Notes under the pieces: model-generated
What the model saw: the letters and a program-made list of their open reading frames with translations, nothing else
Told to the model about the DNA's origin: nothing
Databases searched by the model: none
Assembly (NCBI GenBank): GCA_035541755.1
Contig: DATKMQ010000080.1
Coordinates: 1 to 63,560, forward strand
Length of the DNA stretch: 63,560 bases
Reading direction: 5' to 3'
DNA from: Syntrophorhabdaceae bacterium
GTDB taxonomy: Bacteria; Desulfobacterota; Syntrophorhabdia; Syntrophorhabdales; Syntrophorhabdaceae
Made by a program: the position numbers and the translations under genes
Shown: positions 45,327 through 54,449 of the stretch, piece by piece
Layout: each line of letters begins with the position of its first letter
Numbering within the stretch: the first letter of the stretch is position 1

Positions 45327-46790
45327 ATGAGTAAGAAAATAATGCTAACGCTTTTTCTCCTGGTACTCTTAACCGTACCCCTGATGTGTTTCGGCCAATC
45401 CGTGAAGAAACCCATCGTAAAAGTATCCTTTGATTTCATAGATGCCGATATAAGGAATGTCATAAGGATACTCTCGGAGGTATCTGGCAAGAATATTGTT
45501 ATTTCTGACGCGGTTAAGGGCAAAGTTACCATGAAGCTTGAGAATGTGTACTGGGACGAAGCGTTGGAGATGATTGCGGGGACGAGCGGCATAAAGGCCA
45601 TAGCCTCTGACAACATAATCCGGATTGTCACACAGAAGGAATTTGAGGACGAAACCAAGAGAAAGGAAACTGAGAGAGACGCCTTCAGAAAAGAGAAGCT
45701 CGAAAAGCAGAAGGCCGGCGAGGAATTCGTAACACAGACCATTTACCTGAATTATGCGAATCCCATCGATGTTGAAAGGGTAATTAGAGGGATTCCCCCT
45801 GCCGGAGTCACCATCACAGGCGCCGGTAGCACTGCCGCAAGGGGCTTCTTGTCGGAGTATGGGACCATCACCCAAGTTCCCTGGGATCGTGCAATCATCG
45901 TGAAGGACACGAGAGACAATGTCGCGACGATCATACAGATTGTGAAAGATCATGACGTAAAACCGACACAAATACAAATCGACTGTAAGATCGTCCAGGC
46001 AACGTCCACATTCTCTAAGGAACTGGGAGTGCAGTGGGGCACGCGTTTTCGTGCGAGTTCCGGTTTGACCAACACGCCAGTGGAGATAGGGGGCGGCAAG
46101 ACCTGGACGAGCGTGACAGAAGGTGGGACTGGAACGCTCACGTCTCCTGTGGGCTCACTTGGATTCAGGCCGGGTGGTCAGATCGTCCCCTATAATGTCA
46201 ACTTACCGGCCTCGGTGGGCGCAGGATCAGGAGGAATACTCGGTATGTATTTGGGTGGTCCCGATGACGCCTTTGCCCTTGATTTGCAGTTATCGGCTCT
46301 TGAGGCTGAGGGGAAGGGTAAAATATTGTCCAACCCCAAGGTCATCACGTCCAATAACATGAAAGCGATAATACAGCAGGGCAAGTCAATCCCGTATCAA
46401 ACAGTATCGACTTCAGGCACACAGACACAGTTTGCTGAAGCCGTGCTGGGTCTGGAGGTAACACCTTCCGTGACCAAGGACGGGTATATAAAGCTCGATA
46501 TTCTTGCAAAAAAGGACCAGGCGGATTTCATCAACCAATCCCAGGGAGTCCCTACGATCGATAAGAAACAGGCGACAACGATTCTGTATGTGAAGGACGG
46601 CGAGACTGCTGTGATCGGTGGCATATACGAGAGACAGGAGAACGCCAGCGAAAATGGGTTGCCGGGGCTTAGGAATATTCCGCTCTTAGGCTGGCTGTTC
46701 AAGCATAAGGCTGACAGTGATAACAAGACTGAGCTTCTTATATTCATAACGCCGAGGATTGTCAAAGACCTTTATAAAGCTGAGGGTTAG
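45327..46790 (+). CDS. pilQ: Type IV pilus secretin PilQ (short form)
   Basis: 487 residues: signal peptide (MSKKIMLTLFLLVLLTVPLMCFG), an N0/STN domain (FDFIDADIRNVIRILSEVSGKN), one N1-like domain and the secretin barrel (VGVQWG-like ELGVQWGTR, IIQQGKSIPYQT, DGETAVIGGIY, PGLRNIPLLGWLFK). It forms the outer-membrane pilus channel. It is short for PilQ: no N-terminal AMIN domains are present, which normally bind peptidoglycan. Confidence 0.92.
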   Translation: MSKKIMLTLFLLVLLTVPLMCFGQSVKKPIVKVSFDFIDADIRNVIRILSEVSGKNIVISDAVKGKVTMKLENVYWDEALEMIAGTSGIKAIASDNIIRIVTQKEFEDETKRKETERDAFRKEKLEKQKAGEEFVTQTIYLNYANPIDVERVIRGIPPAGVTITGAGSTAARGFLSEYGTITQVPWDRAIIVKDTRDNVATIIQIVKDHDVKPTQIQIDCKIVQATSTFSKELGVQWGTRFRASSGLTNTPVEIGGGKTWTSVTEGGTGTLTSPVGSLGFRPGGQIVPYNVNLPASVGAGSGGILGMYLGGPDDAFALDLQLSALEAEGKGKILSNPKVITSNNMKAIIQQGKSIPYQTVSTSGTQTQFAEAVLGLEVTPSVTKDGYIKLDILAKKDQADFINQSQGVPTIDKKQATTILYVKDGETAVIGGIYERQENASENGLPGLRNIPLLGWLFKHKADSDNKTELLIFITPRIVKDLYKAEG

Positions 46791-48089
46791 ATGAAAACAA
46801 TAACCATTATTGGCATTTGCTTCTTGATACTTGTTTCGGTAAAGGGTTTCGCGACCGGAGAGGAACTGCAGGGGCAGATTGTCGCGAGCCTTGAGGGTAA
46901 GGTAAAGATGCTCCTCGGAGACAAGGCGCTTGTTAATCTCGGGCAGAGAGACGGCATTATAAAGGGCGATATATTTACGATTTACGGCAAAGCTGATGTA
47001 CAGCATATGGATGCTGTGGGAAAATGTGCTGTCATCAAGACTTACGAGACTGCCGACATCTGCGAAATTATAAAAATGCGCAATGAGATTGGCAGTGACA
47101 TGGTGACGATTCCATGGTTAAGATACACCGACGCGAATCTGTTTCCCGCAGTGTTTGGATTGATGACCAAAACGGTCGATCCATACGAGCCTGAGAAAGA
47201 AATTAAAGTATATGTACATAGCATTTACGACGAACATAACAATATCACTGAGTTCTCCGAGAGAGTACAGAGAGAGATACGGAGCATGTTTTCCCAGAAG
47301 AAAAGAATCAAGATTGTGACCCGTGGGGAAATATCGCCGGCTTTCTTTGCGTATCTTCCGAATGAGTACGCCAAGTCGAAGGACGTAATCGAAGAATATA
47401 TGAAGAAAGACGACGTTGATGTGGTTGTCACGGGTACATATAGAACAGCAGGTGACAAAATAGAGTTGTCGCTCTACAAGATTGATAGGAAGTACGAAGA
47501 TATAGTCCTCGATGCAAGTCTCATCGCCGCGCCGTACGCGGAGCTTGCTGCTAAGGTGACTGCACCGTACGTCGAAAAGAGAAAAGAACAGAACATTACG
47601 TGCACCGTTCACTATGAGCCGGTTTATTATAAAGCCACGGCAAGGGACGAGCGAAACGATATCATCGAGCAGGAAACAAGGAACAATCCGTTCCTGGAAT
47701 ATAGCATGAAGAGGATAGATTTTAACATCGTAAGCCCGGTTGACTTCAAGCTCAAAATAGACAACGATGCCAACGAGATAAAGTTCGATAAGGGTAAAAG
47801 CTACAAACTCCTGTTGACGACCGGCGACCACGAAATAACCGCATCCTTCAAGAAAGGCTATTTTTTTAACGAATCCCTTCTTCTCGCAGTGGATAATGAA
47901 GTCAAGAAGCATGTTAAACTGTCTCTCGATAAAACGGATGACATTGTGATCGAGATTGAAGCGAATCCCGTGCCTGGACGCGAGAATATAGATTTCAAGG
48001 TATACAAAAAGGCGGTCCAGAATAAGCCGGTTATAAAACCGGTGTTGCAGAAAAATTTGGTGGATCAAACCGAGACGTTTAAGGAATAA
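46791..48089 (+). CDS. Secreted protein of unknown function with FlgT/FlgO-like regions, downstream of pilQ
   Basis: 432 residues, starting directly at the pilQ stop. A signal peptide (about 1-22) is followed by a segment like the C-terminal domain of the flagellar protein FlgT (ALVNLGQRDGIIKGDIFTIYG, about 46-66). The middle (about 135-235) resembles FlgO/CsgG-type domains (VDVVVTGTYRTAGDKIELSLYKID). The C-terminal 120 residues look like a PEGA-type beta domain (TTGDHEITASFKKGYFF). I do not recognise a named family. Tight linkage to pilQ and the domain types suggest an outer-membrane or peptidoglycan partner of the pilus channel, perhaps doing the job of the missing AMIN domains; this is inference. 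Confidence 0.65.
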   Translation: MKTITIIGICFLILVSVKGFATGEELQGQIVASLEGKVKMLLGDKALVNLGQRDGIIKGDIFTIYGKADVQHMDAVGKCAVIKTYETADICEIIKMRNEIGSDMVTIPWLRYTDANLFPAVFGLMTKTVDPYEPEKEIKVYVHSIYDEHNNITEFSERVQREIRSMFSQKKRIKIVTRGEISPAFFAYLPNEYAKSKDVIEEYMKKDDVDVVVTGTYRTAGDKIELSLYKIDRKYEDIVLDASLIAAPYAELAAKVTAPYVEKRKEQNITCTVHYEPVYYKATARDERNDIIEQETRNNPFLEYSMKRIDFNIVSPVDFKLKIDNDANEIKFDKGKSYKLLLTTGDHEITASFKKGYFFNESLLLAVDNEVKKHVKLSLDKTDDIVIEIEANPVPGRENIDFKVYKKAVQNKPVIKPVLQKNLVDQTETFKE

Positions 48090-48111
48090 CTGTTGAGAGA
48101 AGTCGCTCAAC

Positions 48112-48879
48112 ATGGAAAGGCTAGTTAAATTCGTCGCACACGTCAGTGCGTTCTCGAGACGTAAATCAGAAGACATAATTCGGGCGGGAAGGGTGAGAAT
48201 AAACGGCTCCGTGGTTACCGAACCGTTCCGCGAGGTTGTGGCTACCGACCGTATTTCGATCGACAACAGAGAGATCATCTCCGAGCCGGTTAAAATATAT
48301 ATCGCCCTTTATAAGCCGGACGGATACATGTCAGATCTTACAGACCCGAGAGGTCGAGGTATTGCCCGGGACCTCATCAAACTCGATGTAAAGCTCTATC
48401 CTGTGGGAAGGCTGGATTACCATTCGGAGGGGCTGATGATCTTCACCAATGATGGTGATTTTGCCAACCTGATCATGCATCCTCGCTACGAGGTTGAGAA
48501 GGAGTATTTCGTGAAATTCAAGGGGATTTTGACGAAAGACGAAATGAAACGCATTGAAAACGGGGTGATGGTGGACGGCGGGACACTGAAGGCACACAGG
48601 ATAACGTTTGTGCGCTCGGCCACACAGAACGCCTGGTACAGTGTGGTGGTTCACGAAGGCAAGAACCGCATGATACGTAAAATTGGGGAGGCGTTAGGCC
48701 ACCAGGTCCTGAAATTGAAGAGAATTCGTATAGGAAATCTGCTCATAGGCGACATGAAGCCTGGTGAGTACCGATATTTCGAGAAGAACGAAGTGCTCGG
48801 CCCGCCGAGACGGCAGACAAAAGCTGGGCATGATAAGAAACGGAGAGGATGGGACTCGAATCCTCGGATGAACCGGTGA
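48112..48879 (+). CDS. rluB: RsuA/RluB family pseudouridine synthase
   Basis: The N-terminal S4 RNA-binding domain (about 1-60, SRRKSEDIIRAGRVRINGSVV) and the catalytic domain with GRLDYHSEGLMIFTNDGDFAN (catalytic Asp) and EGKNRMIRKIGEALGH identify it. It modifies 23S or 16S rRNA; RluB versus RsuA/RluE cannot be settled from sequence alone. The last 26 residues are an oddity: after the expected end near KNEVLGPPRR, the frame runs into a tRNA-like remnant, and the final GWDSNPRMNR is antisense tRNA T-arm sequence. Confidence 0.88.
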   Translation: MERLVKFVAHVSAFSRRKSEDIIRAGRVRINGSVVTEPFREVVATDRISIDNREIISEPVKIYIALYKPDGYMSDLTDPRGRGIARDLIKLDVKLYPVGRLDYHSEGLMIFTNDGDFANLIMHPRYEVEKEYFVKFKGILTKDEMKRIENGVMVDGGTLKAHRITFVRSATQNAWYSVVVHEGKNRMIRKIGEALGHQVLKLKRIRIGNLLIGDMKPGEYRYFEKNEVLGPPRRQTKAGHDKKRRGWDSNPRMNR

Positions 48880-48903
48880 AATCGAAATCAAGGCCTGACC
48901 GGC
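48841..48903 (-). repeat. Decayed serine-tRNA-like 3' end (left copy, A)
   Basis: On the minus strand the sequence ends ...GGATTCGAGTCCCATCCTCTCCG, which looks like a T-arm plus acceptor 3' strand with discriminator G, as in serine tRNAs. A D-arm-like GCCGGTCAGGC lies at its other end. The T stem pairs at only three of five positions and no GGAGAGG 5' acceptor strand exists nearby, so it is not a working tRNA. Its last 23 bases match the right copy at 54643-54665 at 18 positions. Confidence 0.5.
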
Positions 48904-49396
48904 TATATACGGAATCCCTGCCAATTCCATCATGAGTTGGCCTCTTGTTCATGCGTGTTTCTTTCTTTGTTTTGCTTCTAAGAGATGCCCGCCCTCCAAT
49001 CTACGATGTCGTGTTGCCGCTCCATGGAGTGACCGGCGGGTGTGAGGCGTAAGGCGCTCTCATGATATGTGCGTATCTAAAAGTGTAGAGTCCCGTTGAC
49101 ATCTTTTTTATTTGTTTATTTCCTCGCTAGAGAGTACGATATGCTAAAAAAGAGTTCGGTTGTTTGCCGATATATCTTGCCAGTCGAGGATATATCAGCT
49201 AGTTCAACCGTATAGCGGCCCTTATCCGGCGTGAGACGCTTTAAGGATACGATGGTTCAACGCGCTGGATGGTTTCCCTTCGGAGAGAGGCCGAGTCTCA
49301 ATCTCAGACGAACCGCCTGGCTGGGCGTAACCTTGAGATCAGACGCCTTGAAGCTCCGCTAAAAGAGGCGGAAGCAAAACATTTACGGAGAGCAAG
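48904..49396. other. Region between rluB/tRNA-like remnant and mod
   Basis: About 490 bases without a convincing gene. It contains TTGACA at 49096-49101 without a good -10 partner, two copies of the palindrome GATATATC (49169-49176 and 49189-49196, 20 bases centre to centre) and a hairpin CCGC-TAAAAGA-GGCGG-type just before mod (about 49357-49373). Control elements for the mod-res genes are likely here. Confidence 0.4.
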
Positions 49397-51289
49397 ATGC
49401 AGAAGTTAACTACTCAGGATCCCGAAACCAAATCAGCCAGCATCATTACCGAGAATATCGGGAAACTAAAGGAACTTTTTCCCGAAGCCTTTTCCGAGGG
49501 AAGAATCGAATTTGAGGTGCTCAAACAGCTTCTTGGCGGTTCCGTGGAGGAACCGGAGGAAAAATATGGCCTCAACTGGCACGGCAAACGACGCGCACGC
49601 CAACTCGCCCTGACGCCAAGCACGGGGACCCTGCGCCCCTGTCCGGAGGAGAGTGTCGATTGGGAAACCACGCAGAACCTTATGATCGAAGGCGACAATC
49701 TTGAGGTCTTAAAGCTGTTACAGAAATCGTATGCCGGGAAAGTGAAGCTCATATATATAGATCCTCCATATAACACGGGCAGGGACTTTGTGTATCCTGA
49801 CGATTTTCAAGATAGCATCAAGAACTACCTTAAGCTGACGGGCCAGGTGGAGGGAGGTAAGAAGATCAGCTCCAACACTGAGGCCAGCGGCCGGTTTCAT
49901 ACTGACTGGTTAAACATGATGTATCCGAGGTTGAAGCTCGCCCGAAATCTGTTGCGGACGGATGGCGTGATATTTATAAGCGTTGACGACCACGAATTGG
50001 CAGGGCTCAGGAGTATGTGCGACGATGTTTTTGGAGAGGAGAACCGGCTTGCGATTCTCGTTTGGCAACATAGTGTTCAGCCCAAGGGGTACTCCGGGAC
50101 TTTTTCGGTCCACCACAACTTTGTTTTGTGTTACCAAAAAGGGGAAGATTTCGAGTTGACAAATCTTGACCGTAGAGACGAGCATAATAAGAATTACTCT
50201 AATCCGGACGGCGATCCCAACGGGCCGTGGCGACCCGGGGATGTGCGGAATGCGCTCTATCGTCCTAATCTCATATATGAAATAACGAGTCCCTCGGGGA
50301 AAAAGATTACTCCACCATCCAACGGATGGAGATGGAGCAAAAAGACGTTGGCATCTAAAATTCAGTCAGGGGAGATAGTCTTCTCTTCAGACGAGGCGCG
50401 CATTATCCGGAAAATATACCTTAACAAGCTCGAAGGCAGGACCCCGGAAACAATACTTTTCGGTAAAGATGTTGGAACTACTCGGGACGCAGCAGCCGAA
50501 ATTAAAGAATTGTTTGACGGAAATGTTCCTTTCGATACTCCAAAACCAACTGGGTTGGTTAGACATTTCATAAACCTTTCCGGCGCAAAAGGTTCAGACA
50601 TAGTTCTCGATTTCTTCGCAGGTTCAGGAACAACTGCCGAGGCCGTGTGGCGCCACAACCTGGAAAAACAAACCATGCTGCGGACTTTCTTAGTGCAACT
50701 TCCCGAACAGTTAGATTCTGAAGATGGGCAACAGAAGGCCGCTAAAGACTTCTGTGATAGCCTCGGTAAACCGCGCACAATTGTCGAGCTGACAAAGGAG
50801 CGCTTGAGGCGTGTCAGCGAGAAGATCAAAAAGGAAGAGTCACTATCTGCAGGAGATCTTGGTTTTCGGGTTCTGAAACTCGATACCTCGAATATTCGAT
50901 CCTGGGAGCCTGATCCAGAGGATCTTGGCAAGACTCTTTTTGAAAATATCGAACACATAAAAACGGATCGTAGCCAGGCTGACATCCTTTATGAACTGCT
51001 TGTCAAATTAGGCATTGATCTTTGCGTGCCTATCGAGATGAGGGTGATAGTGGGTAAGTCGGTCCACTCATTAAGTTACGGCACGCTATTTGTTTGTCTC
51101 GATGAGAGCATTGCCCGTGAAGATGTCGAACCACTGGCTTTGAGCATTGTGAACTGGCGCAACGAGGCGAGCCCGGCCGGCGATAGTACCGTTGTCTTTC
51201 GTGACAGTGCTTTCCGTAACGACGTGGCCAAAACCAATCTTACCGCAATCCTTGGGCAGCATGGCATAGAAAGTGTACGGAGCTTGTAG
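49397..51289 (+). CDS. mod: Type III restriction-modification methyltransferase subunit (Mod)
   Basis: 630 residues. Motif IV DPPYNTG (about 125) precedes motif I FFAGSGTTAEAVW (about 410), the order of beta-class N6-adenine methyltransferases; the variable region between them is the probable target-recognition domain. The C-terminal part (about 500-630) is the usual helical region that binds Res. GGAGAG precedes the ATG. No simple-sequence repeat that would suggest phase variation was seen in the gene. Confidence 0.93.
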   Translation: MQKLTTQDPETKSASIITENIGKLKELFPEAFSEGRIEFEVLKQLLGGSVEEPEEKYGLNWHGKRRARQLALTPSTGTLRPCPEESVDWETTQNLMIEGDNLEVLKLLQKSYAGKVKLIYIDPPYNTGRDFVYPDDFQDSIKNYLKLTGQVEGGKKISSNTEASGRFHTDWLNMMYPRLKLARNLLRTDGVIFISVDDHELAGLRSMCDDVFGEENRLAILVWQHSVQPKGYSGTFSVHHNFVLCYQKGEDFELTNLDRRDEHNKNYSNPDGDPNGPWRPGDVRNALYRPNLIYEITSPSGKKITPPSNGWRWSKKTLASKIQSGEIVFSSDEARIIRKIYLNKLEGRTPETILFGKDVGTTRDAAAEIKELFDGNVPFDTPKPTGLVRHFINLSGAKGSDIVLDFFAGSGTTAEAVWRHNLEKQTMLRTFLVQLPEQLDSEDGQQKAAKDFCDSLGKPRTIVELTKERLRRVSEKIKKEESLSAGDLGFRVLKLDTSNIRSWEPDPEDLGKTLFENIEHIKTDRSQADILYELLVKLGIDLCVPIEMRVIVGKSVHSLSYGTLFVCLDESIAREDVEPLALSIVNWRNEASPAGDSTVVFRDSAFRNDVAKTNLTAILGQHGIESVRSL

Positions 51290-51464
51290 TACACTGTTCT
51301 AACGTTCGGACCAGGAAATTGAATATGCTTGTGCTCCTCCTCGCGGGCACGTTTCAAATAGTGCCTGGAAACATTCGTCAAACATGGTACCGCGCCCCAC
51401 TCGTAGGTGCACACGGCAGATACTTGTGGGGAGCAGACGCTGGATCATGAGATGAGAGCTACCT

Positions 51465-54449
51465 ATGAAACTCCACTTTGATCCTAATCTGGACTTCCAA
51501 AAACAGGCTATAGATGCTGTCTGCGATCTATTTCGCGGGCAGGAAACCTGCCGTACAGAATTTACTGTCACCCACGGTCCGACGGACCCCCAGATGCGTT
51601 TCGCCTTCGCACGGTACGACCTGGGTATCGGAAACCGCCTTGCGTTATTCGAAGATGAGATTCTGAAAAATCTGAACGATATTCAGCTCCGGAACGGACT
51701 TATGCCTTCAACATCACTCGCATCGCGCGACTTTACGGTGGAGATGGAAACGGGTACCGGAAAAACCTATGTCTATCTCCGGACCATCTTCGAGCTTAAC
51801 AAGCGGTACGGGTTCACTAAATTTGTCGTTGTCGTTCCCTCGGTGGCCATCAAGGAAGGGGTCTACAAATCCCTTCAAATCATGGAAGAACACTTTCGTG
51901 CCATCTATACCAACATTCCTTTCGAGTATTTCCTCTATGACTCGCCCAAACTCGGCCAGGTACGCAACTTCGCTACCAGTAACCAGATACAGATCATGAT
52001 AGTGACAGTCGGTGCGATCAACAAGAAAGACGTCAATAACCTTTACAAGGACTCTGAAAAGACGGGTGGTGAGAAGCCCATCGACCTGATTAAAGCTACA
52101 GGGCCCATCCTCATCGTCGATGAACCGCAGAGCGTGGATGGGGGACTTGCAGGGCGCGGCAAAGAGGCACTCGGGGCTATGAATCCATTGTGCACCTTAC
52201 GTTATTCTGCGACGCACGTAGACAAACACCACATGGTCTTTCGTCTTGATGCGGTTGACGCTTATGAGCGCGAGCTCGTGAAGCAGATCGAGGTTGCCTC
52301 TGCTTCCATCGAGGAAGCCTTCAACAAACCTTATGTGCGTCTTCTGACGGTCGGCAACAAGCGCGGTGTCATTACGGCAAAAGTTGAGATCGACGTGCAG
52401 GCAGGCCTTACTGTTCGACGTCAGGAAAAAATCGTGCAGGATGGCGACAACCTGGAACAGGCTACAAGTCGTGCCGTCTATGAGAATTGTCATATTGGGG
52501 AAATCCGTGTCGAGAAAGGTAATGAGTTTATGGAACTACGCGTGCCTCAAGCCCGGGTCTATCTTCGCATGGGCGAAGCATATGGGGACGTAGATGCGCT
52601 CGCTATCCACCGCGAGATGATCCGGCGAACAATTAGAGAGCATCTGGACAAGGAAAAACGGCTCGGGCATCAAGGCATCAAAGTCTTGAGCCTTTTCTTC
52701 ATTGATGTCGTGGAGAAGTACCGCAAATATGACCAGGACGGTAATCCCGTCAAGGGCGATTATGCACGTATTTTTGAGGAGGAGTATGAGCGGCTCGCCA
52801 GGCATCCCGACTACCAGACCCTCTTTCAGGAGGTGGACTTGAGGCGTGCCGCCGAAGAAGTACACAATGGGTACTTTTCCATCGACAGGAAGAATATCGG
52901 GGGAAAGACTGTGGAAGTACTTAAAGACACCCGTGGCGATTCAAAAGCCGATGATGGTACGTATAGCCTTATCATGAGAGACAAGGAGAAGCTTTTGAGT
53001 TTTGAAACTCCTCTTAAATTCATCTTCTCGCACTCGGCATTACGAGAGGGCTGGGATAACCCGAACGTTTTTCAGATTTGTAGCCTGCGAGATATCCGGA
53101 CGGAGATGGAACGCCGTCAGACGATCGGCAGAGGTCTCCGTTTATGCGTAAACCAGGATGGCGAGAGACTTCGGGGATTTGAAACCAACACGCTCACCGT
53201 CATCGCTACCGAAGGCTACGAGCAGTTCGCCGAGAACCTCCAGAAGGAGATCGAGGAAGATACTGGCATCCGTTTTGGCATTGTAGAACAGCACCAGTTT
53301 GCAGCGATAGGAGTACTGAGCGCCGACGGCACTATTTCGCCCATGGGTGCCGATCAATCAAAGGCTCTGTGGGAATACCTGCGCACCAAAGGATATGTCG
53401 ACGTCAAGGGTAAAGTACAGGATTCGCTAAGAGAGGCGCTTAGAGCGGGCACACTGATGGTGCCGGAAACATTTGCCACTCAGCTACCGCAGATTAAGGA
53501 GGTGCTGCACAAACTGGCAGGTAAACTGGAAATCAATAACGCTGATGAGCGCAGGCACGTGCGAACGAGACAAGCTGAGCTTCACAGCGCGGAATTCAAG
53601 GCCCTTTGGGACCGAATAAAGCATAAGACTATCTATCGCGTGCAATTCGACAACGAAAAACTCATAAAAAACTGTATTGACTTGTTGCGGCAAGGTCCGC
53701 CTATCATGAAAACCAGATTACAATGGCGTAAAGCCGACATCGCTATCGGGAAGGCTGGGATCGAGGCCACCGAACGCGCAGGCGCGGCAACGGTGGTACT
53801 TGATGAAGAAGACATCCAGCTTCCTGACCTGCTGACTGATTTGCAAGACCGGACTCAACTTACGCGGCGCACAATCGCACACATTCTTGTGGAGAGTGGG
53901 CGGCTGAATGATTTCAAATCCAATCCCCAGCAGTTCATCGAAGTATCCGGAGAACTCATCAATCGTACTAAGCGCATGGCCATTGTTGACGGGATCAAAT
54001 ACCAACGACTGGGGGACGAATATTATTACGCGCAAGAGCTGTTTGACCAGGAGGAACTGACAGGATACCTCAAAAATATGCTCATCGACATGCGGAAATC
54101 CGTGCTCGAGGATGTGATCTGCGATTCGGGCACAGAGGCCAATTTTGCTCAACAGTTGGAGAACAATGAAGCTGTCAAGGTCTACGCCAAGTTACCCGGC
54201 TGGTTCAGAGTGCCCACGCCGCTTGGATCTTACAATCCCGATTGGGCGGTACTGATAGAAAAGGATGGTACAGAAAGGCTTTACTTTGTCGTGGAAACCA
54301 AAAGCAGCTTGTTTGCTGACGACCTTCGTGACCGTGAGAGTGCAAAGATAGCCTGCGGAGAAGCACATTTTAAGGCACTGGCTATCGATAATAATCCGGT
54401 CGAATTTAAGAGGGCAACCAAATTGGAAGACCTATTGGCATCGTCTTGA
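51465..54449 (+). CDS. res: Type III restriction-modification endonuclease/helicase subunit (Res)
   Basis: 994 residues. Superfamily 2 helicase motifs: Walker A METGTGKT (94-101), motif II DEPQ (VDEPQSVDG), motif V/VI SALREGWDNPNVFQI and RRQTIGRGLRL. The C-terminal PD-(D/E)xK nuclease is present (NPDWAVLI ... VVETKSS), so cleavage activity should be intact. It follows mod with a 175-base gap that holds no recognised gene. Confidence 0.94.
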   Translation: MKLHFDPNLDFQKQAIDAVCDLFRGQETCRTEFTVTHGPTDPQMRFAFARYDLGIGNRLALFEDEILKNLNDIQLRNGLMPSTSLASRDFTVEMETGTGKTYVYLRTIFELNKRYGFTKFVVVVPSVAIKEGVYKSLQIMEEHFRAIYTNIPFEYFLYDSPKLGQVRNFATSNQIQIMIVTVGAINKKDVNNLYKDSEKTGGEKPIDLIKATGPILIVDEPQSVDGGLAGRGKEALGAMNPLCTLRYSATHVDKHHMVFRLDAVDAYERELVKQIEVASASIEEAFNKPYVRLLTVGNKRGVITAKVEIDVQAGLTVRRQEKIVQDGDNLEQATSRAVYENCHIGEIRVEKGNEFMELRVPQARVYLRMGEAYGDVDALAIHREMIRRTIREHLDKEKRLGHQGIKVLSLFFIDVVEKYRKYDQDGNPVKGDYARIFEEEYERLARHPDYQTLFQEVDLRRAAEEVHNGYFSIDRKNIGGKTVEVLKDTRGDSKADDGTYSLIMRDKEKLLSFETPLKFIFSHSALREGWDNPNVFQICSLRDIRTEMERRQTIGRGLRLCVNQDGERLRGFETNTLTVIATEGYEQFAENLQKEIEEDTGIRFGIVEQHQFAAIGVLSADGTISPMGADQSKALWEYLRTKGYVDVKGKVQDSLREALRAGTLMVPETFATQLPQIKEVLHKLAGKLEINNADERRHVRTRQAELHSAEFKALWDRIKHKTIYRVQFDNEKLIKNCIDLLRQGPPIMKTRLQWRKADIAIGKAGIEATERAGAATVVLDEEDIQLPDLLTDLQDRTQLTRRTIAHILVESGRLNDFKSNPQQFIEVSGELINRTKRMAIVDGIKYQRLGDEYYYAQELFDQEELTGYLKNMLIDMRKSVLEDVICDSGTEANFAQQLENNEAVKVYAKLPGWFRVPTPLGSYNPDWAVLIEKDGTERLYFVVETKSSLFADDLRDRESAKIACGEAHFKALAIDNNPVEFKRATKLEDLLASS

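Noticed and set aside
51325-51450. 41-codon open frame between mod and res
   Set aside because: No ribosome site and no recognisable features; a frame of this size is expected by chance in a 175-base gap.
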